NCBI GenBank assembly: GCA_028554795.2
Contig: CM068842.1
Span: forward strand, 22,106,590 to 22,170,589
DNA from: Sinohyriopsis cumingii
Lineage: Eukaryota; Mollusca; Bivalvia; Unionida; Unionidae
Length of the DNA stretch: 64,000 bases
Reading direction: 5' to 3'
Shown: positions 45,115-61,500 of the stretch, piece by piece
Position numbering within the stretch: the first letter of the stretch is position 1
How the letters are laid out: the number at the start of each line of letters is the position of its first letter
Position numbers and translations under genes: made by a program
The notes under the pieces: model-generated
The model's input: only the letters and a program-made list of their open reading frames with translations
Database searches by the model: none
What the model was told of the DNA's origin: nothing

Positions 45115-45910
45115 ATGAGGGAGTCAATGGCTAACTGGCGGACAAGAACGTATATGAGCGGTAAATTAGCAGATGGAGTTGGGCATACAGTTCAATATCC
45201 GATAATTATAATACTGGACTCGATTTATTATTGTCCAAGAGGATACTGGAAATGCACAACAGCGATTTGCAAACTCGTTGATGCCGTATCTATCAAGCAT
45301 AATGTTGCCGCAGATTGATTTTCCCAACAGAAAATATGGCAGATTTGTTTACCAGCACCTAACACGATTCATTATAGATGGTTTGATGTCAGCACTCCAA
45401 ATGAAGTTCATCGGGCAGATATAGTTTTTGCCCAACGACACTATTGTGACTAGCAAAGCACGTACACGAAAATGTCGCACAAGCAGATACAAGGAAGCGG
45501 AGCCATTATCAACTAAATCAGCAACTGAAGTAGCAGCCGCGTTTAAAATAACTTATCTGGTCTACATTGGCCACGATTGCTACATATTGATCGTAGCAAA
45601 GAATTATTTGTTGTGGTATCATCGCTGATGCAGAAAGATGATATTAAAATCTTACTTGGACCCATAACAATACATCGTGACAAGGAAATCGAGGAACGAT
45701 TTAATCGAACACTGTCTGAGCGATTGTTTGGACATCAGTATGCTCAGTATGCATCAGTATGCTCAGGAATTACTGATGAAGAAACACCCTGGTTATAACA
45801 GTCGAATTGGGTGTATGATTAACAACAGCAATAGCTGCACTAAGCAACGAAGTCAAACGTGGAATTTCTATCACGAAGAAACGAACACGAATTTGGAATA
45901 ACAAACAACA
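45115..45910 (+). pseudogene. Decayed rve integrase of another element family
   Basis: Successive plus-strand frames read ILDSIYYCPRGYWKCTTAIC, IWQICLPAPNTI, FDVSTPNEVHRADIVF (first Asp), RYKEAEPLSTKSATEVA, WPRLLHIDRSKELF (second Asp), and IHRDKEIEERFNRTLSERLF plus GHQYAQ (catalytic Glu). Stops at ~45318 and ~45450 and at least three frame changes break it. The family resembles the integrase set widespread in invertebrate genomes and is clearly different from the Polinton integrase in this window. Confidence 0.8.
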
Positions 45911-46138
45911 TGCTTGGTATGATGTGATTCACGAACAGGTACGAGTTTGTCTTCTATAATCTACTCAAATGTATCCTCTCATCCTCTCTCATAAATTTGA
46001 TCCTGAAAAAAATAATTGATCGGGGTGATCGGGATCACCGACAGGAAGTCGATCCATAATCATCTTGGCTCTCTGGTCTATCATTATGGCATGAGACAGA
46101 TGCACCCCCCCCCCCACCCACCCCAAACACATTTCCAT

Positions 46139-46312
46139 TTGTTCCCTCAAAGGTGTGTATATGTTTGTATTCTTTTATAAAAAGAATTTCGATCAAAACT
46201 TTATTTAAAATAACAACAAAGTGTTGTATGTGTATTTGTTCCCCCAAAGGTGTGTATGTTTGTAATCTTTTATAAAAAGAATTTCGATCAAACATTTATT
46301 TGAAAGAAATTT
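46139..46312. repeat. Tandem duplication of ~88 bp
   Basis: Two head-to-tail copies of a block with TTGTTCCCYCAAAGGTGTGT and TTTTATAAAAAGAATTTCGA. Confidence 0.85.
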
Positions 46313-47697
<1,385 letters not shown>

Positions 47698-50600
47698 GCT
47701 GATGGGCAAAACCCAAGTAATCCAATCTTCTTTGGATAACTCTGGATTCGCTTATTTTAATAAATATTTTTATTATAAAATGAATCAAGAAAACTTCAAC
47801 GCTATTATTTTTACGATTAACAATTACATAAGGGTGGTTTCGCGCATCAGCTTGATCCTGAAAATATCCAAGATGATTTTAAAAAAGGTTTGTAGGTGCC
47901 CCTTTGAGACAGCTAAAGAAACTTGTGAAGGAATGTAAGCGGGGTCGGATGGATCCTCATGCAAAACATCATGTTTAAGAACCCCTGAAGGATCCTGTAT
48001 GTGGAAACGGGGCAACACTCTAATACCAAAAGCAAAAATATAAAAGAAACTATCAAACAAATGTAAAAGAAAATATAATAAATGACACAATGTATCATGT
48101 TTTTTTTTTAGAGTGTGTCACGTTGTGTGAGAAAATTTGCTAGCAATTATTGTATCATGTTTAAAAATGTCTTCTGATTGAATTCGTCATTCAAAGTATT
48201 TGGGTAATGTCAATACGTGTTATATAATATTTTGACGTTAGACCGATTATGAAACAAAGAATTACTTGTTCGCGGTTAATTAAAAAAGAGAACCTTGCCG
48301 CTGTGGTGAGAAACTCAGTCAGCTGTGCGATCAGAAAAGTGATGCCACCAGTCGGCTTAGGCTTAGAGACCGGAAAAACTGACACAATAACATGTCAGTG
48401 CACCTACCCCAAGGCAGTTTTCAAAAAGACCACCGGTATCCAATCAAATTTTGGACAGGATTTTCACTAAAGCAACATCACAGTTCTCCGAGAGCAAATT
48501 TTTCACTCGTATAAAAGAGAGGGAATACGTAGTTCTAGGAAATTCTAACGAGATTTGGAACAATGGCTTCTCGTGTAAAATACCTTCGCTCGAATCTGTT
48601 TCTTTACTAGGTGTCGTGCGATTTATACGTTATTATGTGCATATAATTTAATCTTCTGTGTATAGTTGAGTTATCAACATGTCGTAACGTAGCACATAGT
48701 GCATTAAAAATGAACAAGATTATTGTATGTAGTTGTCAGGGTAGAATCGATGTGGATGGTGTAATCTGCTATGATGTTGCATCGTGGTGCATAAATGAAT
48801 TTTACAGTGAGGTGTGTTAGAATTTGCACTTGTTTCTATTTGAATATATAGTTTTGGACTATGCAGAGTTAGCCATTGTTGGCCTTGTGCATGTATACTT
48901 AAGCATTTCTATTTTTGTATGTGTCTTTTATAATTTGTACGGTAGGAAATGCTTAAGAATCAATTTTTATGTTGACAGTCTACTATATCGAGAATTAGGC
49001 ATATGTGTATTTATCTGAAGTCTTTATATTATTGTTATTGGCATAGCCTTTGATGCGCTAACATCCTTAATATTTCACAATGATATAATAAAAACTGTCT
49101 CTAAATGAATTCACAATAATCCGAAAATATTTACTTAGTCTGAAACTATTATTGAACAATTTGTAATTCCAGTAGTGAATAATTTGACTTACCACATTCT
49201 AGGTTCGCTATATATATAGTGTGTGTGGAGTTTGATATTTTGATATTGAAACATGTTAACATATCACTTTATGTGATTCTGATTAGTCCAAATAAGCTCA
49301 CGAAATTCTGACGCAGTATTTTCTTTACTGAATGGCTGCGATAGTTGGAATATTTTCCTAACCCGACCTTCATCAAATGTTTGTTTTTACTATTAACATC
49401 AGCATTTCGGATGCCATTGTAAGAATCGAATCCCGAAATGAAATTAACACGCATGAGTATAGCATATCATACCCGGAAATATGGCATTCAACCCAAAAGC
49501 AAGAGAACCAGCAAAAAAATCTAAGGGTATTGGTCATCTGATGGCGGGTGTGTAGAAGTATGGGAGGTATACCCGAAGCATGTAATCAGCCTTATTAGCA
49601 AGCGCGGTTTAAATATTAACTTATAAAAGTAAAAACACTCACCTCCGTTCACAGAGGACTACCAGCATAAAAGAGTCTCTCAACAATGAGAAATTTCAAC
49701 TACAGCATTTTTACGCAGCAAAAGAGCTAAATTAACCTAATGTTTCTAATGTGATGCAATTCCAACTCTAAATAAAATTCGTTTATGTTTTCTTTAGTCT
49801 ACTGTTCCAAATCAAATAATGAAAATATCGGGGCGCAAAAATATTACAGTAAATCTGGAAATATCTGTATGCAGTAATCGTAAATTCACACGTTTCAATG
49901 GAATGTTTAGTAGTGAAACTGACACACTTCAGTGTTAACAATTGATTGTCTACCCTAGCCGGTATCCAACTATGTCACATCACATGCAATGGACCTTCTG
50001 TTTTGAAAAATGATTTTGTCGGATAAAATCTTCTATTATTCGGAAGGACACTTACTTTTTGATTTATAATTTGTTTCAAAAATCTACTTTTAAATGTTAC
50101 TGGTTCTAGTATTGCGTCTGGGATTATTTTTTACGCACAACAAATGAAAAGTGCAGTTCTTGAGTCGAATTGAGCGAAATTATTCATTTTAATTTCTTGC
50201 TTAACAATTTCCATTAAAATAATAATATGCGATAAACATAATCTCAACTGGATAATGATTTAATATTTGAGTTTTGAAACTCGTTGAATAATGTCAAGAT
50301 CTTGTTCACCAAAACTTGCAATACTGTACATTATTCAACTCGTTTTATTAATTCAATATTAAATTATTACCCATTTCAGATCCTCTTTTAAAAAGATGCT
50401 GAAACACAACTGAAATAAAATCCTCTAAAGACTGCTGTTAAGATAAGAATCAAGAATGTATTTTTGCTTCTCCTTTATATAAAGACCTAAGTAACAATAT
50501 GAGAACCAGAATGAGGATCAAAGGTTCATTTCTCGAAAACTTTCAGTTCTCAACAATATCAGGTCTCTTACTAAAACTTTAGTAAAAATGTGGCAAGCGG

Positions 50601-51588
50601 CAGGTACACAAAGAATTCCCCAAGAGCAAAGCCCATTTCCTGAATTAATATTATAAGGACATTATTAAATAATGCAAAGTCGTAGACGAAAAGTAGCTAT
50701 GTTAAATGTTGTTTATAAAAAAAGACATTAGTCACTTAGAATCAACTCCTACCCTCAATCATGGGCAAAGGTCAATCACACGATGGAAACTAAATATTTG
50801 TAGCATGTTGTGGACAAAAACGTCACACACACAATACAAATTTATTATACATCACGCTAATCAGTAAAACATATTTCACGAACAGGATAATTTTTCAAAA
50901 TTGGACTGCCGCCGGAAACCCCTCACTGGTAAAGCCACGTGTGGCTGTGAAGAAAGTTGACACCAAACAGTAAGTTGATTCCACTATGGGAGAATGCATG
51001 TAATTCCTTTTGTTGGATTTTTCTCTGAAGACAGTATTACTGGAAGCAGAGACTGTGCTAGATATAGAAATGGTAATAACAATTGAGGACCTTTGCCGTG
51101 CTCATTTTATTAATTTGGCCTTAATGATTAACTGACTAGGTGTTTTTGTGACCGGATATTTTCATTATTTGATTTCGAGGGAATGAGAGTTTATTTTCTT
51201 CTTCAGGTTTTAAGGTCTCCATTTGTTTATACTATTTTCAAAAGAGTGGCGAGTTCATGTATGCATATAGGGTGACATTTAAACCACGTTTGTCATTGGG
51301 GTGGGGTACTAACCATTCACATATACTCATAGTTTCATTTGTAATGAATGAGCCTCTGTGGATTAAATTGGCCCTATTCCAACAGTCGTAACATTTTACT
51401 CCCAATGCCATGTGGCAACGATTGCCATCCAATTGCTGATGAAAATACTATTAAAAAAGGTCCATACGTTCGGGGCGGTGAAATATCCCAAGGTCGTAGC
51501 CAGTCAGTTATGAGAAACCTGTGCACTAATTTTATTATCGTTTCTGAACCAATCAGATTCAAATAAAGTGATATGTTAACATGTTGAC
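47698..51588. other. Non-coding, AT-rich
   Basis: Only short open frames that do not resemble known proteins; nothing recognised. Confidence 0.45.
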
Positions 51589-52660
51589 TGTGACAAGATA
51601 ACCGGGTGGGCGATCAGATTCACAACATAACACTTTTGATGGTGATACAAATACAATGTTTAATAACGATCGACTTGAATGAGCAATTAATTATGATTAT
51701 TATGTGCGTGTATATGATCCAAATATTTCATCAATTAACAGTAAAGAAAACTCGGACGTAATAGTGGAAATACAAATAAATGACCTTACACAGTACAAGG
51801 ACAAGGGGTGAATGATTCACTGTGATTTCACAACGAAAAGATTTATGTGTATTAGTCAAATAGTAAAACAAATATAGTATTTTACTCATAAAGTAAAATG
51901 TATTCACTCAAATAGTGAAATTATGCAAACAAAAGGGACAGATGTGCTAATTATCTTTACAGTCCCAAAATCACACTGGGTTTTACAAACCGCAAAGATT
52001 AGCCCATGGCTAAAGGATTACATGTATGGAGTTATACACTCCGTCATCAGTACACTCTGCTACGCATCACACTGGCCAATCAAGCCATCAGTTTTCCAGG
52101 TTGGTCAATCAGGCAATCAGCACCCACTAATCTCGGTCAACAACGCCCGATCACCTGCTGCTCCACCTTCTACACCATTTATTCAGCTCTACGGCTGCTA
52201 TGGTTCAGCGTCACAGCTGCTATGGTCGACTTCTCTGGTTAGCTCTGCACCTGGCACCATGTCGACTCCGATAACTCCAATAACTCGGGTCGCTCGGGTC
52301 GCTCCGGTCACTCGGGTCAGTGCGACCCCTCCGACCACTCCGATCAATCTGGTCATTCAGTGATCACTCGGGTCAGCTCTACAGCTGAAGATGTGCAAGT
52401 CCTTAAAGTATACCGCTCACTGACAAGACATTCCATAATGTAAAGATTTAATCTTACGGTGATGCATTTATATTCAGACGAAGCCTTTATACATTGTCAT
52501 TGCGCTGGAAGCACTCGGTTTTTCGCATAGGATGAACCGAACTCACTGTTTCGAGTTATTTTACAACATACATAAATCACCCTCGGATATCGTTGTAGAC
52601 ATACAACGAAATCAAAATAATGTATTTAATAGATAAAAGGATTTATGCAATTCCGTGACA
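51589..52660 (+). mobile_element. LTR related to the MCP-inserted LTR
   Basis: Begins TGTGACAAGATAACCGGGTG and ends AATTCCGTGACA, like 30892-32252. Shared internal blocks include ATGATCCAAATATT-like and CACCCTCGGATATCGTTGTA segments and a CTCGGGTC/CTCCGGTC repeat. The 5-bp flanks (TTGAC, CTAAC) do not match, so it is old or rearranged. Confidence 0.75.
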
Positions 52661-53240
52661 CTAACATAAAATGTTTAACTGCACAAAATTTATGCGAAGT
52701 GTACCACCTATGTGATAAAATGAATGTCGTTCAAACGAGAACTTTTAAATTCTATTTCGTAATGTTAATTCTTATAATAACGATTGCATGAACACGTATC
52801 TTAAAGAAACATACGCAGAGGCAAACCAACACGACATCACATTCTAAGATCACATAAGCGCACGATGGAGTCACCTCTGGCAAATACCACAATGTTTCAT
52901 AGGATCTGTTATGCTAAAAACATACAACCTTAACCTATAGCTAATCTCCCCCCCCCCCCCAAAAAAAAACAATATATGAAAAAGAAAGGAAATTAATAAA
53001 GGATTTAACAAATTAAATGAGGAAACGAATGGAAATCGTATGTTTCTAATTTTAAAATATTACATTTCCAATTATTAGTATGTTGGGATCCGCGAACGTA
53101 TTCGAAGTTATGAAATAAGTCCTCATTCTTAAAAAAAAAACGAGAACCACTAGGACAGAGGCATCAAACAACGAAGTGCATCTGAAGTTGAATTTGAAAT
53201 CGTGTGTTTGTGTGTGTGTGTGTGTATGTGTGTGTGTGTG
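52661..53240. other. Non-coding, with C/A and (GT)n runs
   Basis: Poly-C/poly-A near 52950 and (TG)n near 53205-53242; otherwise nothing recognised. Confidence 0.5.
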
Positions 53241-53530
53241 TGATTTGGATTTTTATCGTAGCTTCAACAATGTTTCAGTCATACGGCTACGATGTCTGCA
53301 GTGTGGCAGTTTATAGTGACTGGGGCACTATGCTGCAGATATGTAGCATGATGTCCCACCCAATCACATTATCCTGGCACCAGGTCGACCAGTCCTAACA
53401 CTAGCCTCTTAATGGCAAGTGCCAAGCGAAGCAGCTGTTGGACCACTTTTGATATGACTCGGCCAGAGATTGAACCCACGACCTCCCGCATCCGAGGCGG
53501 ACGCTCTAACCAATAGGCCACCGGAGCGGT
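53241..53530 (-). mobile_element. tRNA-derived SINE, family A, reverse orientation
   Basis: Reverse complement of the 40195-40523 element: GCATGATGTCCCACCCAATC, then the box B complement GGGATTGAACC-like (here GAGATTGAACCCACGACC) and the box A complement CTAACCAATAGGCCACCGGAG. Confidence 0.88.
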
Positions 53531-55307
53531 GAAATGTTTATCTTTAATTTGTATTGTTTGTTAGTTCTTTTATTATATGCTACCGGTTGTGTAAGCTTGT
53601 ACGTTGTAGCTGACCGTGTCCTAAATCAAGTTCGTTGTCAACCTGGGTAGTATTATTGACATTATGTAACCTGCTAATATGTAGCTACTATTTTTTTCTG
53701 TTAATGTTATAGTGTCTACTGGAAAAGTTACTTAACATTTGGGCATGAATCATTTATACGGTTTTATTTCAAAGTTTTATTTGGGTGAAATTATTCATTA
53801 TTCCCTGGCAATACAAAATGCTCTGTTATATTCTTGGGAAAACAAGTTAATTGGGAATTATAGGGAATTCAAACAGAGGAACAAGAAATTACATTACTTT
53901 CCTTCAACAAAAGGCTATTGGCACATCAATACAATGCAGGTGATTGGTACATTAATACATTAGAGACTAACGGCCACTACTGACACATCGATTGTTTGGA
54001 ATATCCCTAAATATTACTCATTACTTTAAAAATAAGACTTGTACTAATACTTTTAAGATTATTCATTTTTCCTTTTTTACATTTTCGCTTGTATTATAGG
54101 TGAATAAAATATTGATTGAATTCTACAAATCAGTTGCTTCTAACTCTTTTCGTTTACTTATTTAAGACGATTAAGTCCTGATAAATGATCACGACCGTCT
54201 TAGAAGTCTTAGTGTCTGTATAAGGAAGTGTGGAAGGGGGAGACTACTCTTCTCTAATAAATATTCAGTTTCCTGTTTTTACTTTTTACTTATACATCTT
54301 TCAGAGAGAGAGAGAGAGAGAGAGAGAGACTATCTTAACTCGGGGGAAATATGTCATTGTTCCTTAATTTTCTATACTACTTTCACTTTCTTGTTCAGGT
54401 GACTGAATTTATCGGAGAGAACGTATGACCAGGACCAAAGTTTATGAAGACAAAATAGATGGAATCGAGCTCTGATAAAAACTAGACAGAAAGATAAAGA
54501 GAAAAAGATAACTAGTTGAAAAGTAGTGCCATTACGTTATTAGACGAATATTATTATTAGGATTCACTCGTGCCTTTCCGTTATTAAATTAATAATATCA
54601 TTTTGATTCAGTCGTGCCTTTCCGTTATTAAATTAATTATATCATTTGGATTCAGTCGCATATCCTTCAGAATAATGTTTATTGTAGTTCAATAACAACT
54701 ACAAAGACCCTATCTTAATCTTAGATAATTTTGTTCGCGTCACGTGGAAACCAAAAGGGTCTGATCTACGTTCTCAGCCGAATATGTGTACCGTAAAGTA
54801 AAAAGTTAGTGGACATATTATTCGTTTTTTTAAAGTATAGCTGATGATTAAAAAGAGCGCATAGTTTGGTAATTGTTGGTAGTTTTATGATGGGGTACGG
54901 TAAAAACAGCATAATAAATTATTATTAGAATTCATTCCTTTTGTGATTCAAATCAATCCATTGATTGTGCTGCGTCATTCAAAACCGCGTACTATTCATT
55001 GTGTACGATAAAATAACTTGGTTGAATGAATAGACGATAAAAACGTCTTATTTCAGGTGGTATATATTGCCAAAGTACAAATATCGAGCAGAGATGGAAT
55101 CATTGTGGTAAAGGTTACACTTAACATAAACGTGGAAGACATTGTGACCCTGTATGATATAGCCATGCGTCTTGTCTTAAAATTGCGGTTACAAACCTAA
55201 CAATAGTACCTCCCTCGTTCTCTCCATTATGTATCCATCCGTTTTTAACTCATCCATAAATCCATTTATCCGCGCATGCTTACATATGTAAGTGACTGCA
55301 TGCATGC

Positions 55308-55427
55308 ATGCATACAAACATACATACATACATACATACATACATACAAATATGAGACCATACATCCATACACAGGCAAAAATTTAAAAACACTTTACAT
55401 ACATATATACATACATACATACATACA

Positions 55428-55459
<32 letters not shown>

Positions 55460-55610
55460 CACACACATACATACATACATACATACATACATACATACAT
55501 GCATACATACATACATGTATGCGCACATACATACATATACACACGCAAATAGTTAAAAACATCCATGCATACCTTCACATACATACATACATACATACAT
55601 ACATACCGGA
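55308..55610. repeat. (ACAT)n / (ATAC)n tetranucleotide repeat
   Basis: Long interrupted array of ATACATAC units; open frames with His/Thr/Tyr-Ile repeats here are artefacts. Confidence 0.96.
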
Positions 55611-56670
55611 ATTATAGTGTAACGTCGCCCTTTTAGTAAGACGGGAGGTTAATTGAATTTGTCTGCCGTTGTCTAGAGGATTACATCCCTCGATGTTATA
55701 GCCCGGTGGAATTGAAGAGAATAAAATTTCAAAAGAAAACCGAGCAAGAATATTGGGAAGAAATAAAGCAATACGAGCCCAATTAGACAAGCAAAATAAC
55801 AAATGTATTCAAAACAAATTAATAACGGCAATTCCAATTCAATATAAAATATGTCTTCAGAATTTAATAGCAGTGTCTAGTTTGGATTTAATTTATCATA
55901 ATAACGAGTGGAGAAAAGAGCGTAATGTTCAGGACTGTTTTGAATCACCTTCATCCCTTGACGGTGTCCCAACGCCTTCCTATTTCATCGAGTTCCGTTT
56001 CTCTATGCATCGCCCTTCATGGACTTCCTGGCCCTTTATTCAGACCTCGTCCATCTTTCTTCACAGACTTCTGTCTTCAGACTGTCCCGTCTTTCTCCTA
56101 GAAAACTATTCCTTCATGCTGTTCTCTTTCAGAACCTGTTCGTGCTAGCACTAAACCAGGTCTTTTCTCACAAGACTGCCACTTGGTCCCTTTCTTGTTT
56201 GACAAGGAAAGCACTATTCTCTTTAGGTTTCCTCGGAGGTAAACGTCTCCTCTCACGAATGTTAAGACTAAAGCTTCGGATGTATAACTCAAACGTCTGC
56301 CTCTGATATATACGTGTAACAGCTGTCGATCTCCCTCTGATGAGAATGTATAATCTCATTCTGGTATAAATGTCTAACAACTGCCAGCCTCCCTCTGATA
56401 CTGATCTATTACAACCATCCCCAACTGATATGGATGCATAGCAACAGCCAATCTCCATCTCATACGGATGTTTCACATCGAATCGCTACCTGTCATGGTT
56501 ATATGACATAAACCTCTCTCTGAAACGGATGTAAAGCAATTGTCAGTCACCACCAGATGTGGATGTAAAACAACAGCCTGCTTCGTTCTTATATGGATTT
56601 AGTTCAACTGTCAATCTGCCTCTCGCGTATGGACAAATGTTCAGAATATAACTGCATAGATAAGCACAAT

Positions 56671-56672
56671 GT

Positions 56673-56741
<69 letters not shown>
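56671..56741. repeat. (GT)n(GA)n compound microsatellite
   Basis: About 26 bp GT followed by about 44 bp GA. Confidence 0.97.
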
Positions 56742-56745
<4 letters not shown>

Positions 56746-57080
56746 GAGGAAGGCACAGAATGAGCACTAGAAGATTAAAGATGTTACGAAAATAACAGAA
56801 CATCTATTTTGAGAATTGTAGACAGCACTGCAGAGTTATGCATGGAATGCATATTTATTAACAACTATAATTTCTACACAAAGATGACCTGCATAGTTCA
56901 AGCATAGCACACTTGATCCACTTGAGACTGGGACTAAATCTTGCAGACACATCGTATTTGTTTACATTCTTATCGACAGTTGCAAACCTTCGCCATGTCG
57001 GTTGAGCTGTTTCTTATAATATGTATGCAGTTGTTAGTGCCTTGAATGCGAGAAATATATAAAACTGAATTAGCGGACAT

Positions 57081-57113
<33 letters not shown>

Positions 57114-58490
57114 GAACTGTTCATTTCTCTAAATTAGGAACGATTTGCTCCACTTTTGTACTGGTTCATAGATAAATAATTCAATATACCTGTGTGCAGA
57201 CCACAATGGGAATGTTCCTCGAATTCTCTTATTAAGGATGAAAGTCCTCGGTATTTTTTCCCAATCTATGTAACAAATAAACCCATGTGTATCAATGGGT
57301 TCCCGTAATCCCCTCATAGTATATTACTCCTACAATATCAGCAAATCAGTACACTTTTAAAAAAATCCAAACTCTCTTACTCTAGTTATGTTCATGATTA
57401 AATTATTATCAAGGAATAAACTTCAGCAGTGATGTAAAAACAACCCTAAAAATTACAGGTTCATTCGATGTGTGAATCACCTGCACATATGTCGATCCCA
57501 CAGTCAATGAGGTACCTACACAAATCCCTATGTCAACCCTCACATCTATTTATACATTCATATCAACAATTCCCTCATATCACATATCTCGTCTTTTTCT
57601 AATATAAAAGTATATACTAATATGTGTGATTGTTTTCTAACTTAAGTTGATCCCTTGGGGACGTGATCGCTTGTTCCTTTTATTATGGAATAGAGTTATC
57701 AAATTGACAACTATATGGGAACGTTTTTGTTATGATACATACTTCTATATCACATTGTCTCAGCAATGGTTGGATCGTGAGCGTAAGATGAGACCTGTAC
57801 TAAATCTTGCAGACACGTTGTATTCAGTAGCTTTTTTTTATTAACTTTTGCGAATCTGGTCGTGTGGATTAAACACAAATTATTTAAAACTATACAAAAG
57901 TTAGAACCTTGAATGCGGGAAACATGAACCTGAATTACGTGATAATCAATCAAACGAGCAATCAGGAATGTACAAGTCATTCCTTTTAATTAGAAACGAT
58001 GCGTTCTGCATTTTATTGGTTCATATATAATCACTCAGTATGTATGATATGAATAGTGGGCATGATCTTCTAATTGTATCAATAAGGATGAATTTCTCTT
58101 TTCTATAGCATTATTTTAAAATAAATGGACATATTATGAATATCTACCATTATTTTCATCAAAATATGTACTCGAATCTTACCAAATTCACTAAGTCTTG
58201 ATATTATTGCAAAAACATTACACCGTGTGCATTTATATTTGCATTCTTATCTAGGAAAAAACGCCTACGCTATTTTGAAAATAAAAGCAGTTTGACAAAA
58301 TATTAAATCCTTTGGCGATTTTTATCTTTGTACGTATGGAACCGTCGAAGTTCAAATGGTTGAGCAAAACACTTGACACTCGTCCGGGCCAGCCATGGAC
58401 TACTGTCTTGAAGTATCCTCCGAAAATGTACTTAGCTGCCATGTCTTCAGCATTCTATAACAAATACTATGTTCAATGTGCTATTAAAAT

Positions 58491-58493
<3 letters not shown>

Positions 58494-58587
<94 letters not shown>
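58494..58587. repeat. (AT)n microsatellite
   Basis: Pure AT dinucleotides. Confidence 0.98.
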
Positions 58588-58588
<1 letters not shown>

Positions 58589-61500
58589 TTACGTAGATCC
58601 ATAGATACTAATACAGTTTGTTGTAGCTATAGGAAATTAATCGGGTTAACTTGTTTGGCTTAAGAGTTATAACAGTGGTGTGTGGAATTCCCTAATCTTT
58701 GTAAGCATCTGAATTACGAACGGCTATGAGACATAGATACCCTGATTGATATATGTGACAAACACGAGTCTATACATTAACCGCTTGTTTTATTTGTACT
58801 TTAATATTTCAAACATGTAACGTACGTTCTACAACAAATACGACGTAATGAAGTACGTGACCATCTATAATTTAGATTACTATACTAGATACCGTTGTGT
58901 TGTTCTTTGCTTAATAAAAACCCCAAAATATCTGTCTGTGTCTTTGTCTACATTCATGTTTAATACAGATAGTACGATCTCCTTATATCAACTGTCTTGT
59001 CTTGTCTAATACAACAATACATAATGAAGTCCATGATTATTCATCAATTTAAGTTCACACTCTGGGGGACCAACGACTTTTTTACACCGATAAAGCAGGC
59101 TAAAAACTAAATACATGGTAACATGTTCGTCTTTACGAGCGGGGCGATAGATGCGAATCTTTCCAACTAATATACTGTTTCTGATTCATTGTACTCTGGA
59201 ATGTACATTGCAATCTGTCTTATTCCCAATGGAAACCTTCCATAATGTCCTTATATAACAGACACTATCTAACACTGACAGCTCACTGTTTGTAGGGTTG
59301 TGGTTTGTTTGGGTTTTTTTTTTTTTTGGGGAGGGGGGGTAGAACGATGTTAGGTGTTTTAGTCATCGTGATCGAACTTATGGGCTAATTTACCTCCCTT
59401 GCATATATGGTGCCAACTAAATGGAGGGATTGAAAGGGTAAAATAACAAATGACCCAAAACTTCAGAAATATAAACCTTAAAAATAATCTGATAATTGTA
59501 AACATCAATCACAATACAAAATAAAATATAAAGTTATTTGTCAAGTCCATATTGTTTTGAGAGTTAACTACTCATTAGAAAATGTATCATTTTCCAGTAA
59601 GTCCCCATACAGCACAAGTTTCTTTATCACTGATTTTATAACCACTGTCCATTATTTAAAAGGTCACTGTAACTAGACAAATGTCACTTTGATGCACATA
59701 TCCCATATGAGACAATGTTGCACCAGACTTGACGGATGCTGAACCAGAATTTGCCTTGATTATAGTGAGGAATATTCTATTTCTTCTTTTTGTTCATATT
59801 ATTACTTTCTTAATATCCTAATGAATGGAAGAAAGAGTCAAAATCAGATAGAAAATCATAGATAAATATAGAAAAAAACCTACTAATACATACATACATA
59901 CATACATACTTGCAGTTCCATAAGTTGATCAGTATTGGGAAGATTTCCATTGGTCAGAATATATCCATGTGTTCAGACCCAGTTGCCTTTATTTCTGCAT
60001 AAACTATAAGGAGAATTACTTAAGTACTTCTGTAAATAGTCACGTGAAAAGTAACTAACGTAATTTTTCAAAATCGGTAACATTTTTAATGTGACCAATA
60101 TAACAATTTAGTATTTGATAATCACACGTCGATACTTTCATTGTCATGACTGATACAGATTCGCTCATTTTTGTTCTTCAGAGAGTTCTTCTTTTTGCTA
60201 AAACAAACAACTCGTTGTTGTTGGGTATGTCACTGTGATAGTAAATTTCCCGGTTTTTTTCTTCTCTCGGTATTGGTAATCGACCTATCGCCACTTGTCA
60301 ACCATGCTGTTCAATTACTCAATCGTATCATTAGATACACCTCCAGGTACCGTTTCCATCCACCATTTTCCTCCGACCAGCTGACGATCGTGGTAATACA
60401 TTTTTCGCTCGATAATGGTGAAACGTAATGAGTGTGGGCCTTTGTAATTCTAGCAGTCGATATACATATTGTATCTTTTGTTGAGTTAGATTTATTTGTT
60501 TCCCCAAAGTTACACGAAAATGTGTGGTCGCCCTCAAGGACATAATTGATTGTAATTATCACTTGGATTTAAACAAGTACTAAAATAGAAATTGACAAAT
60601 ATATTTAAAAATGAACGTTTCTAGAAATTCGTAACTAAGAATGAAACATAAGAATACAATGGTGTCAGACATTTATTTTCTTATACATCTGTACATTTAG
60701 CATAAATTCTACATGTCTAAATCGGCATGCATCATTAAACAAAATTCCGTCTCATGAGAAGAATAGAACTTTAAAAAGTATTGTGTACATCTAAACAATA
60801 ATTTGTTACATATTTGTAATTCATTTTTCTCAAAGACAGCATACACATGATTCAGTTAAAATTAATATGATAAGACTATTTTTAATCCATTAAAATGTTG
60901 ATGAGTGAATTTTCGTTTACATTAATATGTTATTTCAAGTTGATTTCCACGATTTACAGAAATAAAAGACGTAGTTAGTATTATACGAACTTGACATACA
61001 ACTATAAATATTTTGTAGTGAACTAGAAGTTATGAAACTTGGTAAATGTTTTTCATATGTATAAAATTAATCCAAAATCAGTTTTAATAAATATATCACT
61101 GAAATTGAGACATAATTCTTTGCAAAGCACTGCATGTTTGTCGGAGGTTAACAGGCCGGTATGTCACATGTGGATTGGCGATGCGATATGTTACCTCGCT
61201 TATGGTCAATTCCTTTTTATTTGATTTTGGTCAAACAATTTTTGGTTTCAGAGACATTCGCTTTGCTAAAATAAATTGTCCGTCTGCACGTAATTCTTGA
61301 ATAAACTGACGTGGAAGGGAGTATCATTTATTCAGCATTCCATATCCTTGTGGAGTTTATGGTCAGTGAAATATGTATCCAACTTCAACTAACGCAAGAA
61401 AGACAGTGCAAAATTATGCTGCATACGTAAAATATTAAAATCCGTGCCCATGTATCTTTGTACGTAGGGAGTTGTCGATGCTCAGTTTGGGTGGGGTAAA

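Noticed and set aside
48249-48470. 73-residue frame with a protein-like look
   Set aside because: No family, promoter, splice or neighbour support.
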